This document shows positions 31,280 through 39,909 of a DNA stretch of 48,180 bases, in pieces. This DNA comes from an uncultured Pseudoflavonifractor sp. (GTDB lineage Bacteria; Bacillota; Clostridia; Oscillospirales; Oscillospiraceae), in the NCBI GenBank assembly GCA_947644625.1, contig CANRZY010000004.1, forward strand, positions 1 through 48,180, written 5' to 3'. The notes under the pieces are model-generated. The model searched no databases, was not told where the DNA came from, and was given only the letters and a program-made list of their open reading frames with translations. A program made the position numbers and the translations under genes. Positions within the stretch are counted from its first letter, which is position 1. Each line of letters opens with the position of its first letter.

Positions 31280-32512
31280 ATGTCCAATAAACAAGAATCC
31301 AATATCCCCTGGTGGGCCATTGTTCTGGGCTTTATTTTCTTTTGGCCTGTGGGCATGATCCTCCTGTTTTTAAGTCTGGGCGGAGTCAACGTTCCCGTGG
31401 ACCGGATCCGGCAGGAATTCCAAACTCAGCAGACCTACCGGCCCGGCGCCCAGCAGCGGTATACGCCGCCTTCCGCCGGGGCGCAAAGCGGGTATCAGGC
31501 CCGGAGCGGTCCCGTCCAGGGACAGGGGGCCGCCGCGGGAGCGGCGGCCAAGGCTGGGCAGGGCGCTGCCCAGCGGCCCTATTCTTACGGCGGAGCCTCC
31601 GCCTCCAAACAGGCCCCGCAGGGGCAGGGCACATCAAGAAAACGCTTTTTCCGCAAGCCTAAAAGCGGAAAGTTCCTTACCACTCTCGGCGGTATTATGA
31701 GCTTTGCCTTCGGCATTGGTTTTATTTCCGAGATTGCTGATTACGGCCTTCTTTATCCCGGAGAGTGGTTTCCCCTGTTTGGCTTTCTCTGCGCGGGACT
31801 GGTAACTCTCTGGAACGGCCTATCCCGCACCCGGCAGGGGCGGCGGCAGCGGCTTTATATGGGCGTGATCGGCAACCGGAACTCCGTCTTCATCTCTGAT
31901 CTGGCAAGCGCCGCTGGGGTCAGTGAGAAAAAGGTTATTTCCGATCTTCAGCGGATGCTCTCCGACGGCACTCTCCCCATGGGCTACATAGACCGGGCCT
32001 CGGGACGGCTGGTGCTCACCGACCAGGGCTATGAGGCCCCCCACCGGGAGGAGGCTCCCCAGAAGGAAGCTCCCCCCAAGGCCCAGAGCAAGGAGGACGA
32101 GGACGACGCCATTCTCCGCCAGATCAAGGAGGTCAACGACGCCATTCCCGACGACGAGATGAGCCGCAAAATAGACCGGATCGGGGAGATCACCGGAAAG
32201 ATCCTGGATTACCAGCGGCAGAATCCCGCCAAGGCCTCCGAGCTGCGGCAGTTTTTGAACTATTATCTGCCCACCACCCTGAAGATCCTCCGGGCCTATG
32301 CCCAGATGGAGGCCCAGGGGGTGGAGGGGGAAAACATCTCCTCCGCCAAGCACCGTATCGAGGATATGATGGATAAGGTGGTGGAGGGCTTTGAAAAACA
32401 GCTGGACCAGCTCTTCCGCACCGACGTCATGGACATTACCACCGATGTAGAGGTGCTGGAGCGGATGCTGGACAAGGACGGTCTGGGATCGGGAATGACT
32501 CTGGGAGGCTGA
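31280..32512 (+). CDS. XpaC-like (5-bromo-4-chloroindolyl phosphate hydrolysis) family protein
   Basis: A 410-residue membrane protein. N-terminal membrane segment (WWAIVLGFIFFWPVGMILLF), a long Gln/Gly/Ala-rich linker, two further membrane segments near residues 135-185, a winged-helix-like part (FISDLASAAGVSEKKVISDL), and a C-terminal helical domain with AKHRIEDMMDKVVEGFEKQ and DVMDITTDVEVLERML, the XpaC signature. XpaC partners with TelA-like proteins in other Firmicutes; none is adjacent here. ATG 31280 has GGGAGG upstream. A full-length mobile repeat starts 16 bp after the stop. Confidence 0.82.
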   Translation: MSNKQESNIPWWAIVLGFIFFWPVGMILLFLSLGGVNVPVDRIRQEFQTQQTYRPGAQQRYTPPSAGAQSGYQARSGPVQGQGAAAGAAAKAGQGAAQRPYSYGGASASKQAPQGQGTSRKRFFRKPKSGKFLTTLGGIMSFAFGIGFISEIADYGLLYPGEWFPLFGFLCAGLVTLWNGLSRTRQGRRQRLYMGVIGNRNSVFISDLASAAGVSEKKVISDLQRMLSDGTLPMGYIDRASGRLVLTDQGYEAPHREEAPQKEAPPKAQSKEDEDDAILRQIKEVNDAIPDDEMSRKIDRIGEITGKILDYQRQNPAKASELRQFLNYYLPTTLKILRAYAQMEAQGVEGENISSAKHRIEDMMDKVVEGFEKQLDQLFRTDVMDITTDVEVLERMLDKDGLGSGMTLGG

Positions 32513-32527
32513 CATCTGACAGACATA

Positions 32528-32800
32528 CCTTCGCTTGACAAGGGCAAACACGCCCCAGAGGACCCCAAAGGGTGCGCTGGCGGCGTTCTCCCCCTTGCCG
32601 GGCGACAGCCCACCTGCGGGGTGCGGCCTTGCCATCACACCCTTTGGGGCCCTCTGGGGTCCGAAGGAGTTTTGCGAGAGCCCAAGGCGTTCCCGGCAAG
32701 GTTATCGACGCAGCCTTACTGGCGTAAGGCAAGGAGATAAAACGCTGTCCGGGGGCGGCTTGGGCCCCGTAAAACCGTGTCTGCCCTTGTCAAGCGAAGG
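32528..32800 (+). mobile_element. TA-flanked palindromic-end repeat, copy 3 (273 bp, full length)
   Basis: Fills most of the 340-bp gap between the XpaC gene and the ABC permease gene. Flanked by TA. Ends are a perfect 17-bp inverted repeat, CCTTCGCTTGACAAGGG with its complement; this sequence differs from copy 1 at several positions on both arms together. Interior stems are the same as in copy 1. Overall similarity to copy 1 is high by eye, about 85-90 percent. Confidence 0.8.
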
Positions 32801-32805
32801 TAGAG

Positions 32806-32842
32806 AAGGAGCCGCGCTGCCTCAGGCAGCGCGGCTCCTTTC
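32806..32842. terminator. Terminator after the ABC permease gene
   Basis: Stem AAGGAGCCGCGCTGCC/GGCAGCGCGGCTCCTT with a TCA loop; short T-rich tails on both strands. It lies immediately beside mobile repeat copy 3. Confidence 0.75.
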
Positions 32843-32852
32843 GTATATAAAG

Positions 32853-33464
32853 TTACAGCTCCTTCCTCCCCACGATCCCCAGGGAGACCCGCCAGGACAG
32901 AGCCAGGGCGGCAAGGCCCACCAGGGGAAGAAGCGAGGTCATCGGGGGCAGGCGCAGACCCCTGGTGGCACTGGCAATATTCAGAATGGAGCCCCCCATG
33001 CCGACGACTCCGGCCATAAGGGCCACCAGAACGATCATCACCGTCCGGCTCTTGGCGCCGCCAAAATGATAGCTGACAGGCAGGGCAATGGCGGCATAGA
33101 GAAAGAATACCCCACCGTAAACCGCCGCCATGGAAAGCTGGGCGCCCTCCCCTCCCAGCAGGCCCAGGAGGATCTGCATGACCGTCATTCCCACCGCCAC
33201 CAGGAGAGTGAAAAGATACCGGGCGTCCACCATAGCCATCCGGCCTGAGGGCACGGCGGAGCCGTAGGCCGTCCAGTGATTGAAGTCATCATAGCTGAAC
33301 AGGCCCAGCACACTGGATATGCCAAAGAGAAGCACATAGAGGGCAAAAAAGCTGGTGTTAAAATCCGTAAAAACAGCCAGAATACCGAAACACGCCATGA
33401 ACAGGGCATAGAATTTCAGATTACCGCTCATGAGATAATAGTCCCGTTTTAAAAAGCCTTTCAT
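32853..33464 (-). CDS. ABC-2 type permease of the GntR-linked cassette
   Basis: A 203-residue membrane protein with about six hydrophobic segments, of the ABC-2 permease group that pairs with YtrB/BcrA-like ATPases. It starts MKGFLKRDYYLMSGNLKFYA, a common start in this group. The start overlaps the ATPase stop by four bases. Together with the ATPase and the GntR repressor it forms a three-gene unit; such units respond to cell-wall antibiotics or to membrane stress, but the substrate here is unknown. Confidence 0.82.
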   Translation of the reverse strand: MKGFLKRDYYLMSGNLKFYALFMACFGILAVFTDFNTSFFALYVLLFGISSVLGLFSYDDFNHWTAYGSAVPSGRMAMVDARYLFTLLVAVGMTVMQILLGLLGGEGAQLSMAAVYGGVFFLYAAIALPVSYHFGGAKSRTVMIVLVALMAGVVGMGGSILNIASATRGLRLPPMTSLLPLVGLAALALSWRVSLGIVGRKEL

Positions 33465-34300
33465 GTACGGTCCCCCCTCGTTGTATAGATCATCAAGTCC
33501 TCCAAGGTAGGCGGATCTAGGGACAGGTCCGGGCAGGCCCGACGGAATTCCTCCCGGTCATTGATGAGCGCCTGACAGCCATAGTCTCCCTCCCGCTTGC
33601 CCACGATGAGGGCAGGATCGACCTGGGCAAGGTCGGCCTTGGAGCAGGAGAGCTTTCCATATTTAGAAAGCAGCTCGTCCTTGGCCCCTGAGATGGTGAC
33701 CCGTCCCTTGTGGAGATAGGTCACATAGTCGCAGATCTTTTCCAGGTCGCTGGTAATGTGGCTGGAAATAAGGATAGCGTGGTCCTCGTCGGAGAGGAAG
33801 GAAAGAAATTCGTCCAGGATCTCGTCCCGTACCACCGGATCCAGCCCCGAGGTTGCCTCATCCAGCACCAGGAGCTTGGGTTTATGACTGAGAGCCACAG
33901 CGATAGACAGCTTCATTTTCATCCCCCGGGAGAGCTCCTTTACCTTCTTTTGGGCGGGAAGCTCAAACTTCTCTAAATAGTGGGTAAAAAGGGCGTCCTC
34001 CCAGCCGGAGAACATTCCGGCACAGAAGGACCCCACCTGCTTCACCCGCAGCTGGTCGGAAAAGGGACACTCGTCCGGCACATAGCCCACTCCGGCCAGG
34101 CCCTCCCCCTCCAGCAGCTCCACGCTGCCTCCGGTAGGCTTCAAGATCCCCAAAAGGCACTTGATGGCGGTGGACTTTCCCGCTCCGTTCTCTCCGATCA
34201 GCCCCAGAATGGTGCCTCCTGGAATGGATATGGACACATCGTCCAGCTTAAAGGAGCCAAAGTCCTTGGTGAGATGGTCCAGCTTTGCAGCGTACTCCAT
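33461..34300 (-). CDS. ABC transporter ATP-binding protein (YtrB/BcrA type)
   Basis: A 279-residue ATPase with Walker A GENGAGKST, signature LSRGMKMKL, Walker B LLVLDEATSGLD and the switch SSHITSDLE. Relatives drive export or sensing of peptide antibiotics. It lies between gntR and the permease gene, with its ribosome site in the end of gntR. Confidence 0.92.
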   Translation of the reverse strand: MEYAAKLDHLTKDFGSFKLDDVSISIPGGTILGLIGENGAGKSTAIKCLLGILKPTGGSVELLEGEGLAGVGYVPDECPFSDQLRVKQVGSFCAGMFSGWEDALFTHYLEKFELPAQKKVKELSRGMKMKLSIAVALSHKPKLLVLDEATSGLDPVVRDEILDEFLSFLSDEDHAILISSHITSDLEKICDYVTYLHKGRVTISGAKDELLSKYGKLSCSKADLAQVDPALIVGKREGDYGCQALINDREEFRRACPDLSLDPPTLEDLMIYTTRGDRT

Positions 34301-34303
34301 GGT

Positions 34304-34678
34304 CTATTCCTCCCCATATAGAATGTCTAAGGTCTCCCTGACCTCGGCGGCGGCGATCCCCCCCAGCTTGGCGCACTCCACCGCCTTTTGAAGGTATTCC
34401 TCCACCTGACGAAGAGCATTCTCCCGGGCCAACTCCAGATTCCGGGGAGCTACAAAGCACCCCTTGCCGGGGACAGTGGTGATGAACCCCTCCCGCTCCA
34501 ATTCCTCATAGGCCCGCTTGGTGGTGATCACCGAGATGCGGAGGTCTTTTGCCAGAGCCCGCATGGAGGGCAGGGGCTCTCCCTCCCCCAGGACCCCGGT
34601 GAGGATCAACGTCTTGACCTGCCGGGTGATCTGGTCGTAGATGGGGGCCTCCCCCGTATTTCGGATGATGATGTCCAT
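34304..34678 (-). CDS. GntR-family regulator (YtrA subfamily)
   Basis: A 124-residue repressor with only a winged-helix domain (PIYDQITRQVKTLILTGVL, MRALAKDLRISVITTKRAYE, FITTVPGKGCFVA) and a short C-terminal helix for dimerisation, the YtrA layout. It is the first gene of the ABC cassette and has a palindromic site over its own promoter, so it probably represses the operon until an antibiotic or lipid signal is present. Length is typical of the subfamily. Confidence 0.92.
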   Translation of the reverse strand: MDIIIRNTGEAPIYDQITRQVKTLILTGVLGEGEPLPSMRALAKDLRISVITTKRAYEELEREGFITTVPGKGCFVAPRNLELARENALRQVEEYLQKAVECAKLGGIAAAEVRETLDILYGEE

Positions 34679-34705
34679 GTGGTCACTCCCATCTTCTCTT
34701 TGTAG

Positions 34706-34734
34706 ATACTGTATCTATCAGATATATACAGTAT
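34706..34734 (-). promoter_or_regulatory. Operator of the YtrA-type regulator
   Basis: ATACTGTAT and ATACAGTAT, 9-base perfect arms around an 11-bp centre, overlapping the -10 box and start of the gntR promoter. Confidence 0.75.
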
Positions 34735-34758
34735 AACCACAGTGAGCCCCATTGTCAA
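34730..34758 (-). promoter_or_regulatory. Promoter of the gntR-ABC operon
   Basis: TTGACA (34758-34753), 17-nt spacer, TATACT (34735-34730) on the minus strand. Confidence 0.8.
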
Positions 34759-34810
34759 GAGGAAATTTTTATTTCTCCCGTGGGGGCCCATGAGGACATG
34801 AGCCCTTAGG

Positions 34811-34855
34811 AAAAATAAGCCCCCGGCGGAAGGGTTTCCGCCGGGGGCTTATTTT
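34811..34855 (-). terminator. Terminator of the stalk protein gene
   Basis: Long stem AAAATAAGCCCCCGGCGGAA with its complement around a 3-4 nt loop; TTTTTCC follows on the minus strand. Confidence 0.9.
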
Positions 34856-34863
34856 AGATCATC

Positions 34864-36552
34864 TCATTCTGTCTCAATAAAAATACCCTTCTCCTCAGAC
34901 CAGTCCACCTTAACGTTCAAGGCGGCGCCCAGGTCCCGGAGCTTATAATAGTTGTAGGCTCCGCCCTTGTCGTCCAGAAGGACGATGGCCTCCAGGGCGG
35001 CGGTCTGGCCGTTGACGTTGGTGGGAGCGGTGGCGGGGGAATAGGCCCGGTTGCCGGAGAAGGGGGTCTTCATCTCCGAGCCGTTGGAGGTGTAGCCCTT
35101 CCCGGTCTCAATGTTCACCGCCCCGTCCCAGCCCACCTGGAACTGAGCGGCGGTGCCGTTGAGGATCTGGGCCACATCCCGGAGCTTTACATAGTTGGTG
35201 TCGTTGCCCTTTTCATCCTTCAGGGCGTAGCACTGGAACTCCACCGCCTTGCCGTCCACCAGCACGTTCTGGGTGGAGGCGTAGGCCGTGCCGCCGGTGG
35301 GCTGCTCCGTGGGCTGGGGCTGCTGGGCGTTGGGGTCGGCCCCGGGGGCAAAGACGGCCTCAAACTCGTAGTTCTCCCGGATGTCGGAGATGGTGTAGGT
35401 GTTATTGACAAGGTCGCCGGTCCCCACGCTCTCGCCGTTGAGTTTGATGTCGGAGACATGGTAGGCGGCGGGGTCGTAGGGGGTCATGACGAAGGTGACG
35501 CTGGAGCCCTCCTTCGCCACAAACCGGTTGTTGCCGCTGTAGGGGTCACGGGCAACGCCGTCGGAGGTCTTTACCGTGCCGTAGCTGTTATCGCTCCCGT
35601 TTATGATCCGATAGCCGCCGTCATTGAGATATTTGATGGACAGGGGAATGTGGGCAGTAACGGTGTTCTGCTCTTTGGAGTCCGGGTAATAGGCGGTGAA
35701 CTTCAGCACACCCTCCACCACGCCGGGACTCCAGCTTCCGGAGTCCGCCCATACGATCACCTCGATGGATTTGCCGGCCTCCACCACTCTGTAGTCAGAG
35801 CCGACAGTAGTCTTAAAGATCCTGTCCTTGTCCTTCCGCTCGCAGGCGGAGGTGTCCACCTCCGCCTCCAGCCGGAAGGGAAGGCTGCCCTGGTTGGTAA
35901 TGGTGATGGTCTCTTTCTCTGCTTTGTGAAAGCTCGCGCCCTCAAAGGGAACATCCGAGACGCCGAAATCTATGGAGCTGGCGCTGATGGTCCAGTCGAT
36001 GTCCCCTTCCTCCGCGTCGGCCAGGGAGCGGAGGTCATAGCTGACGGTATAGGCCTCCTCAATGAGATAGCGGTCGCCTGAAGTCCAGCTCTCATAATAG
36101 GTGGGGGTGACCCAGCGCCCCTCCTCCTTGGGCTCCACAATCACCAGCAGATCCAGGGTGTCGCTGCCCTTTTTGGGGGACTCCCCGTTGATTTTGAAGG
36201 TGTAGTCCCGGCTCTCTCCCGGCTTGATAAGGAGGACCTTTGAAGCCTCGTTGCCGGACAGAACGCCGGTACCGCCCTGGAAGCCCGCCGCCACCTCCAC
36301 AGAGCTGTTGTTGGTGACGGTGACGGTGCGGGCGTCTGCGCTGGGCATTTTCATTTGATAGATGGTGCCCAGGTCAATGTGCCTGGAACCGAAGCTGAGC
36401 TCCAACTGGGATTCCGCCTGACTTGCCGAGATATTCACAGGGGTACTCTCCCCATCGGACCCATAGCTGTTCCCAGCCGCAAAAGCTGCGGCGGGCAGCA
36501 GCCCCAGGCAGAGGGTCAGGATCATCAGAAAGAGTGAAATGGGTTTTTTCAT
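34864..36552 (-). CDS. Secreted protein with Ig-like repeats and C-terminal stalk domains
   Basis: A 562-residue exported protein. Signal peptide 1-26 ends AAAFAAG. The middle holds at least two Ig-like beta domains (TVTVTNNSSVEVAAGFQGG; TITITNQGSLPFRLEAEVD), then a region like the BACON/DUF-type repeats, a Gln/Pro/Thr-rich linker, and at about 430-562 two copper-amine-oxidase-N-like stalk modules (NYVKLRDVAQILNG; NYYKLRDLGAALNVKVDW). Such modules usually bind wall or pilus components. No enzyme domain is seen. Single gene between terminators. Confidence 0.72.
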   Translation of the reverse strand: MKKPISLFLMILTLCLGLLPAAAFAAGNSYGSDGESTPVNISASQAESQLELSFGSRHIDLGTIYQMKMPSADARTVTVTNNSSVEVAAGFQGGTGVLSGNEASKVLLIKPGESRDYTFKINGESPKKGSDTLDLLVIVEPKEEGRWVTPTYYESWTSGDRYLIEEAYTVSYDLRSLADAEEGDIDWTISASSIDFGVSDVPFEGASFHKAEKETITITNQGSLPFRLEAEVDTSACERKDKDRIFKTTVGSDYRVVEAGKSIEVIVWADSGSWSPGVVEGVLKFTAYYPDSKEQNTVTAHIPLSIKYLNDGGYRIINGSDNSYGTVKTSDGVARDPYSGNNRFVAKEGSSVTFVMTPYDPAAYHVSDIKLNGESVGTGDLVNNTYTISDIRENYEFEAVFAPGADPNAQQPQPTEQPTGGTAYASTQNVLVDGKAVEFQCYALKDEKGNDTNYVKLRDVAQILNGTAAQFQVGWDGAVNIETGKGYTSNGSEMKTPFSGNRAYSPATAPTNVNGQTAALEAIVLLDDKGGAYNYYKLRDLGAALNVKVDWSEEKGIFIETE

Positions 36553-36598
36553 GTGTCATTTCTCCCTTTGTCAGTGTTCATCCACCGTATAAAACACA

Positions 36599-36628
36599 GT
36601 GGGAGCGGACCTTGAGGTCCACTCCCAC
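36599..36628 (-). terminator. Hairpin after serA
   Basis: Stem GTGGGAG-GGACC/GGTCC-CTCCCAC with a TTGA loop; weak U-run (TGTGTTTTAT) on the minus strand. Confidence 0.6.
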
Positions 36629-36645
36629 ATTTTACTATATCTTAT

Positions 36646-37815
36646 TTAGTGGGTCAAGTACCGCACCCGGAGGATCCCGTCGATGGCACGGATCTCCCCG
36701 ATCTCCTTATCGGAGACCCGTGTGCCGATGTCCACCACGGTGTAGGCATACTCCCCCTTGGACTTGTTGGTCATGTTCTCCACGTTGACCCCCTCTTCGC
36801 CCAGAAGAGCGGTGATCTGGGCCAGAATGCCGGGGCTGTTTTTGTGGATAACGCACACACGGGCCACGCCGGACCAGGGCTGCTCCAAGGTGGGCAGATT
36901 CACGCTGTTGCGGATGTTGCCGTTTTCCAGATACTCCCGCAGCTCCTGGGCCGCCATAACGGCGCAGTTTTCCTCACTCTCAGGGGTGGAGGCCCCCAGA
37001 TGGGGGATCAGGGTCACGTTCTTGCACCCGGCCAGCTTGTTGGAGGGGAAGTCCGTCACATAGGCGGCCACCTTGCCGCTCTGGAGCGCATTCACCAAAT
37101 CGTCCTCATTCACCAAGCCTCCGCGGGCCATGTTGATGATCCGAACCCCGCCCTTCATCATGTGGATGGCGTCCTCGTTTATCATACCCTTGGTCTCCTT
37201 GCCCATGGGTACATGGATGGTGATGTAATCGCAGGTTTTATAGATGGTCTCCAGATCGGGAGCCACATGGACCAGCCGGGAAAGGGCCAGGGCGGCGTCC
37301 ACCGACAGGAAGGGATCGTAACCTACCACGTTCATCCCCAGCTTGGTGGCGATATTGGCTACCTGGACGCCGATGGCCCCCAGGCCAATGACGCCCAGGG
37401 TCTTGCCCAGGACCTCAGGGCCTACGAACTGGCTCTTTCCCTTCTCCACCACGGTGGTCACGTCCACCCCGGCGCTCACCTGAGCGTCCACCCACTTGGA
37501 GCCCCCCACCACGTTCCGGGAGGCAAGCATCAGGGCGCAGACGGCAAGCTCCTTTACCGCGTTTGCGTTGGCTCCGGGGGTGTTGAATACCACGATCCCC
37601 GCCTGGGAGCAGCGCTCCACGGGGATGTTGTTCACCCCGGCCCCGGCCCGGGCAATGGCCCGGAGGGCCTCAGGAAATTCGTACTCCTGCATGTCCGCCG
37701 AGCGGACCAGGATCCCGTCCTCGTTTTCCTCGCTGTCGGAGACGGTATACCGGGCCTTGTCCAGCTGGGAAAGGCCGGCGGGGGAGATCTTGTTCAGGGT
37801 CTTGATACGAAACAT
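36646..37815 (-). CDS. serA: D-3-phosphoglycerate dehydrogenase (ACT-containing)
   Basis: A 389-residue cytosolic enzyme that oxidises 3-phosphoglycerate to 3-phosphohydroxypyruvate, first step of serine biosynthesis. NAD fold at GLGAIGVQVANIA, catalytic Arg region NMARGGLVNEDDL and His in TLIPHLGAST. The C-terminal 70 residues are an ACT domain (CVIHKNSPGILAQITALLGE), which suggests serine control. It is the short form without an intervening ASB domain. The gene lies 62 bp after serC; the gap holds a GGCGGGTT/AACCCGCC stem. Confidence 0.93.
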   Translation of the reverse strand: MFRIKTLNKISPAGLSQLDKARYTVSDSEENEDGILVRSADMQEYEFPEALRAIARAGAGVNNIPVERCSQAGIVVFNTPGANANAVKELAVCALMLASRNVVGGSKWVDAQVSAGVDVTTVVEKGKSQFVGPEVLGKTLGVIGLGAIGVQVANIATKLGMNVVGYDPFLSVDAALALSRLVHVAPDLETIYKTCDYITIHVPMGKETKGMINEDAIHMMKGGVRIINMARGGLVNEDDLVNALQSGKVAAYVTDFPSNKLAGCKNVTLIPHLGASTPESEENCAVMAAQELREYLENGNIRNSVNLPTLEQPWSGVARVCVIHKNSPGILAQITALLGEEGVNVENMTNKSKGEYAYTVVDIGTRVSDKEIGEIRAIDGILRVRYLTH

Positions 37816-37877
37816 AGGAATCGCTCCTTTATTGGTTAGGTATTCCAGCGGCGGGTTTAGAACCCGCCCGCACCACT

Positions 37878-38957
37878 TTAATTCTCTTTGTCAAACTTGC
37901 GGATGAACTCCACCAGCTTCTCTACGCCCTCCACAGGCATGGCGTTATAAATGCTGGCCCGCATACCGCCCACATTCCGGTGGCCCTTCAGGTTGGTAAA
38001 ACCGGCGGCGGCAGTCTCGGCAATAAATTTGGCGTCCAGCTCCTCGCTCACCGAGCGGAAGGTCACGTTCATATCGGAGCGGCTGCCCGGCTGGGCGGCG
38101 CAGGTAAAGAGGCGGGAATCGTCCAGCACATCGTAAAGGAGCTTTGCCTTATTGTGCTTGATCTTCTCCATACCTTCCACGCCGCCCTGGCTCTCCAACC
38201 AGTCCAGGGTAAGCCCCAGCATGTAGATACACCAGCAGGGAGGCGTATTGTACATGGAGTCCTTGTCGATCATGGTTTTATACCCCAGCATCAGGGGGGT
38301 GTAGGGAAGCTCCTTCCCCGCCAGAGCCTCCTTCACAATGACCACGGTAAGGCCCGCGGGAGCCATGTTCTTCTGGGCCCCGGCAAAAATGACCCCGTAT
38401 TTGCTCACGTCAATGGGCCGGGAGAGAATGTCGGAGGACATATCGCACACCAGGGGCACGTCCCCTGTTTCAGGGACGTACTGCCACTCGGTACCGTAGA
38501 TGGTGTTATTGGAGCAATAGTAGAAGTAGCTGGCCTTGGGGTCCAGCTTCAGCGCGGACTGCGCCGGGATGTAGGTGTGGTTCTGGTCCTCGCTGGTGGC
38601 GGCTACGCTGATCTCACCGTACTTCAGGGCCTCCTTATAGGCCAGCTTGGAAAAGTTGCCCGTCACGGCATAGTCCGCCTTTCCCGTCGCGCCGATGAGG
38701 TTCAGAGGCACGGCGGAAAACTGGGTGGAGGCTCCCCCCTGAAGGAAAAGGACCTTGTAGCCCTCAGGCACCTTCAGCGCCTTGCGGAACTTTTCCTGGG
38801 TATCGTCAAAGATCTTCTGGAACACCTTGGAGCGGTGGCTCATCTCCATGACGGACATACCGGAGCCCTGATAATTGGTGATCTCGGCCCCCGCCCGCTC
38901 CAGCGCCTCCAACGGCAGCATGGAGGGTCCGGCGGAAAAATTGTATACTCTGTCCAT
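37878..38957 (-). CDS. serC: Phosphoserine aminotransferase
   Basis: A 359-residue PLP enzyme that makes phosphoserine from phosphohydroxypyruvate and glutamate. Clear family features: start YNFSAGPSMLP, MSVMEMSHRSK, LQGGASTQF, and the PLP-lysine motif FAGAQKNMAPAG. ATG 38957 has GGGAGGAAAT upstream; the track start at 39002 is in non-coding sequence. It forms an operon with serA. The phosphatase SerB is not nearby. Confidence 0.95.
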   Translation of the reverse strand: MDRVYNFSAGPSMLPLEALERAGAEITNYQGSGMSVMEMSHRSKVFQKIFDDTQEKFRKALKVPEGYKVLFLQGGASTQFSAVPLNLIGATGKADYAVTGNFSKLAYKEALKYGEISVAATSEDQNHTYIPAQSALKLDPKASYFYYCSNNTIYGTEWQYVPETGDVPLVCDMSSDILSRPIDVSKYGVIFAGAQKNMAPAGLTVVIVKEALAGKELPYTPLMLGYKTMIDKDSMYNTPPCWCIYMLGLTLDWLESQGGVEGMEKIKHNKAKLLYDVLDDSRLFTCAAQPGSRSDMNVTFRSVSEELDAKFIAETAAAGFTNLKGHRNVGGMRASIYNAMPVEGVEKLVEFIRKFDKEN

Positions 38958-39029
38958 TGATATTTCCTCCCTTGAGTAATTATGTAACTGTGGCGGAGGC
39001 AAGCCTCCGCCCTACGGGTGGCAGGAGCC

Positions 39030-39497
39030 TCAGCCCTCGTGGGCCGCTTGAAGATCCTGGGTCTGTTCGATCTCGGTGAGCATATCCACCCTGGTCTGAT
39101 GGCGGCCCCCCTCAAACCGGGCGTCCAGCCACTCATCCACGATCATCTTTGCCGTCTCCACCCCAACCACACGGGCGCCAAAGGCAATGATGTTGGTGTT
39201 ATTGTGCATTTTGGAAAGCCTGGCGGTATAGGGATCGCTGCACACACAGGCCCGGATCCCCTTCACCTTGTTGGCCGCCAGAGAGATCCCTACTCCCGTA
39301 CCGCAGATAAGAACGCCGCCGTCTACCGCTCCGTCCGCTACCAGCCGGGCTACCTTGTAGCCCAGCACGGGGTAATTGCAGCTCTCCGTCGTGCAGACGC
39401 CTACGTCCACTACCTCGATCCCTTTGGCCTCCAGATGGGCCTTGATCGCCTGCTTTATTTCCACCGCAGAATGGTCGTTGCCGATGGCAAGCTTCAA
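39030..39497 (-). CDS. rpiB: Ribose 5-phosphate isomerase B
   Basis: A 155-residue RpiB that interconverts ribose 5-phosphate and ribulose 5-phosphate. Family features are GNDHSAVEIKQ, CGTGVGISLAANKVKGIRA and the C-terminal ARVVGVETAKMIVDEWL. The start is taken as TTG 39497 (LKLAIGND), because GGGAGG lies six to eight bases before it and the eleven extra track residues read through that site. It has its own promoter, downstream of the ribosomal operon terminator. Confidence 0.92.
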   Translation of the reverse strand: MKLAIGNDHSAVEIKQAIKAHLEAKGIEVVDVGVCTTESCNYPVLGYKVARLVADGAVDGGVLICGTGVGISLAANKVKGIRACVCSDPYTARLSKMHNNTNIIAFGARVVGVETAKMIVDEWLDARFEGGRHQTRVDMLTEIEQTQDLQAAHEG

Positions 39498-39532
39498 AAA
39501 GATCCCTCCCTGTTTTTCATTCTCAGTCATTT

Positions 39533-39561
39533 ATTATATGTCATTATTTTCACAGTTGCAA
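39533..39561 (-). promoter_or_regulatory. Promoter of rpiB
   Basis: TTGCAA (39561-39556), 17-nt spacer, TATAAT (39538-39533) on the minus strand. Confidence 0.7.
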
Positions 39562-39573
39562 GGGCAAACTCTA

Positions 39574-39606
39574 CAAAAAAACGCCGTGGACAGGTCCACG
39601 GCGTCT
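39574..39606 (-). terminator. Terminator of the rpsF-ssb-rpsR operon
   Basis: Stem ACGCCGTGGAC/GTCCACGGCGT with a short loop, then TTTTTTTG on the minus strand. Confidence 0.9.
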
Positions 39607-39618
39607 TTTCTTTGATTT

Positions 39619-39867
39619 TCAGTCGGTCACGTAGGGCAGCAGGGCGATCTGACGGGCCCGCTTCACCGCCACGGTCAGCTGACGCTGATGCATGGCGCAG
39701 GTGCCGGTGGCACGGCGGGGACGGATCTTGCTCCGCTCAGACAGGAACCGCTCCAGCTTGGCGGCGTCCTTATAGTCGATGTGCTCTACCTTGTCGGCGC
39801 AGAAGGTGCATACCTTGCGGCGCTTGCGTCCGCGGGGACGCATCTCTTTTCCGGTATCCATAGGCAT
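39619..39867 (-). CDS. rpsR: 30S ribosomal protein S18
   Basis: An 82-residue S18 with the zinc-type pair VCTFCADK and the conserved core [19 protein letters not shown] and [20 protein letters not shown]. It binds S6 in the platform of the small subunit. Last gene of the rpsF-ssb-rpsR operon, with GGGAGG upstream and a terminator downstream. Confidence 0.97.
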   Translation of the reverse strand: MPMDTGKEMRPRGRKRRKVCTFCADKVEHIDYKDAAKLERFLSERSKIRPRRATGTCAMHQRQLTVAVKRARQIALLPYVTD

Positions 39868-39909
39868 GGGAAAAAACCTCCCTTATCATTTAATGTGGCC
39901 GTCCCTGTC

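Noticed and set aside
22554-32800. Repeat elements as insertion sequences or CRISPR
   Set aside because: No transposase ORF, and the copies are far apart and not short regularly spaced repeats.
34789-34812. Possible extra regulatory stem CCCATGAGGACATGAGCCC
   Set aside because: Arms are too short and imperfect, and the strong terminator beside it explains the region.
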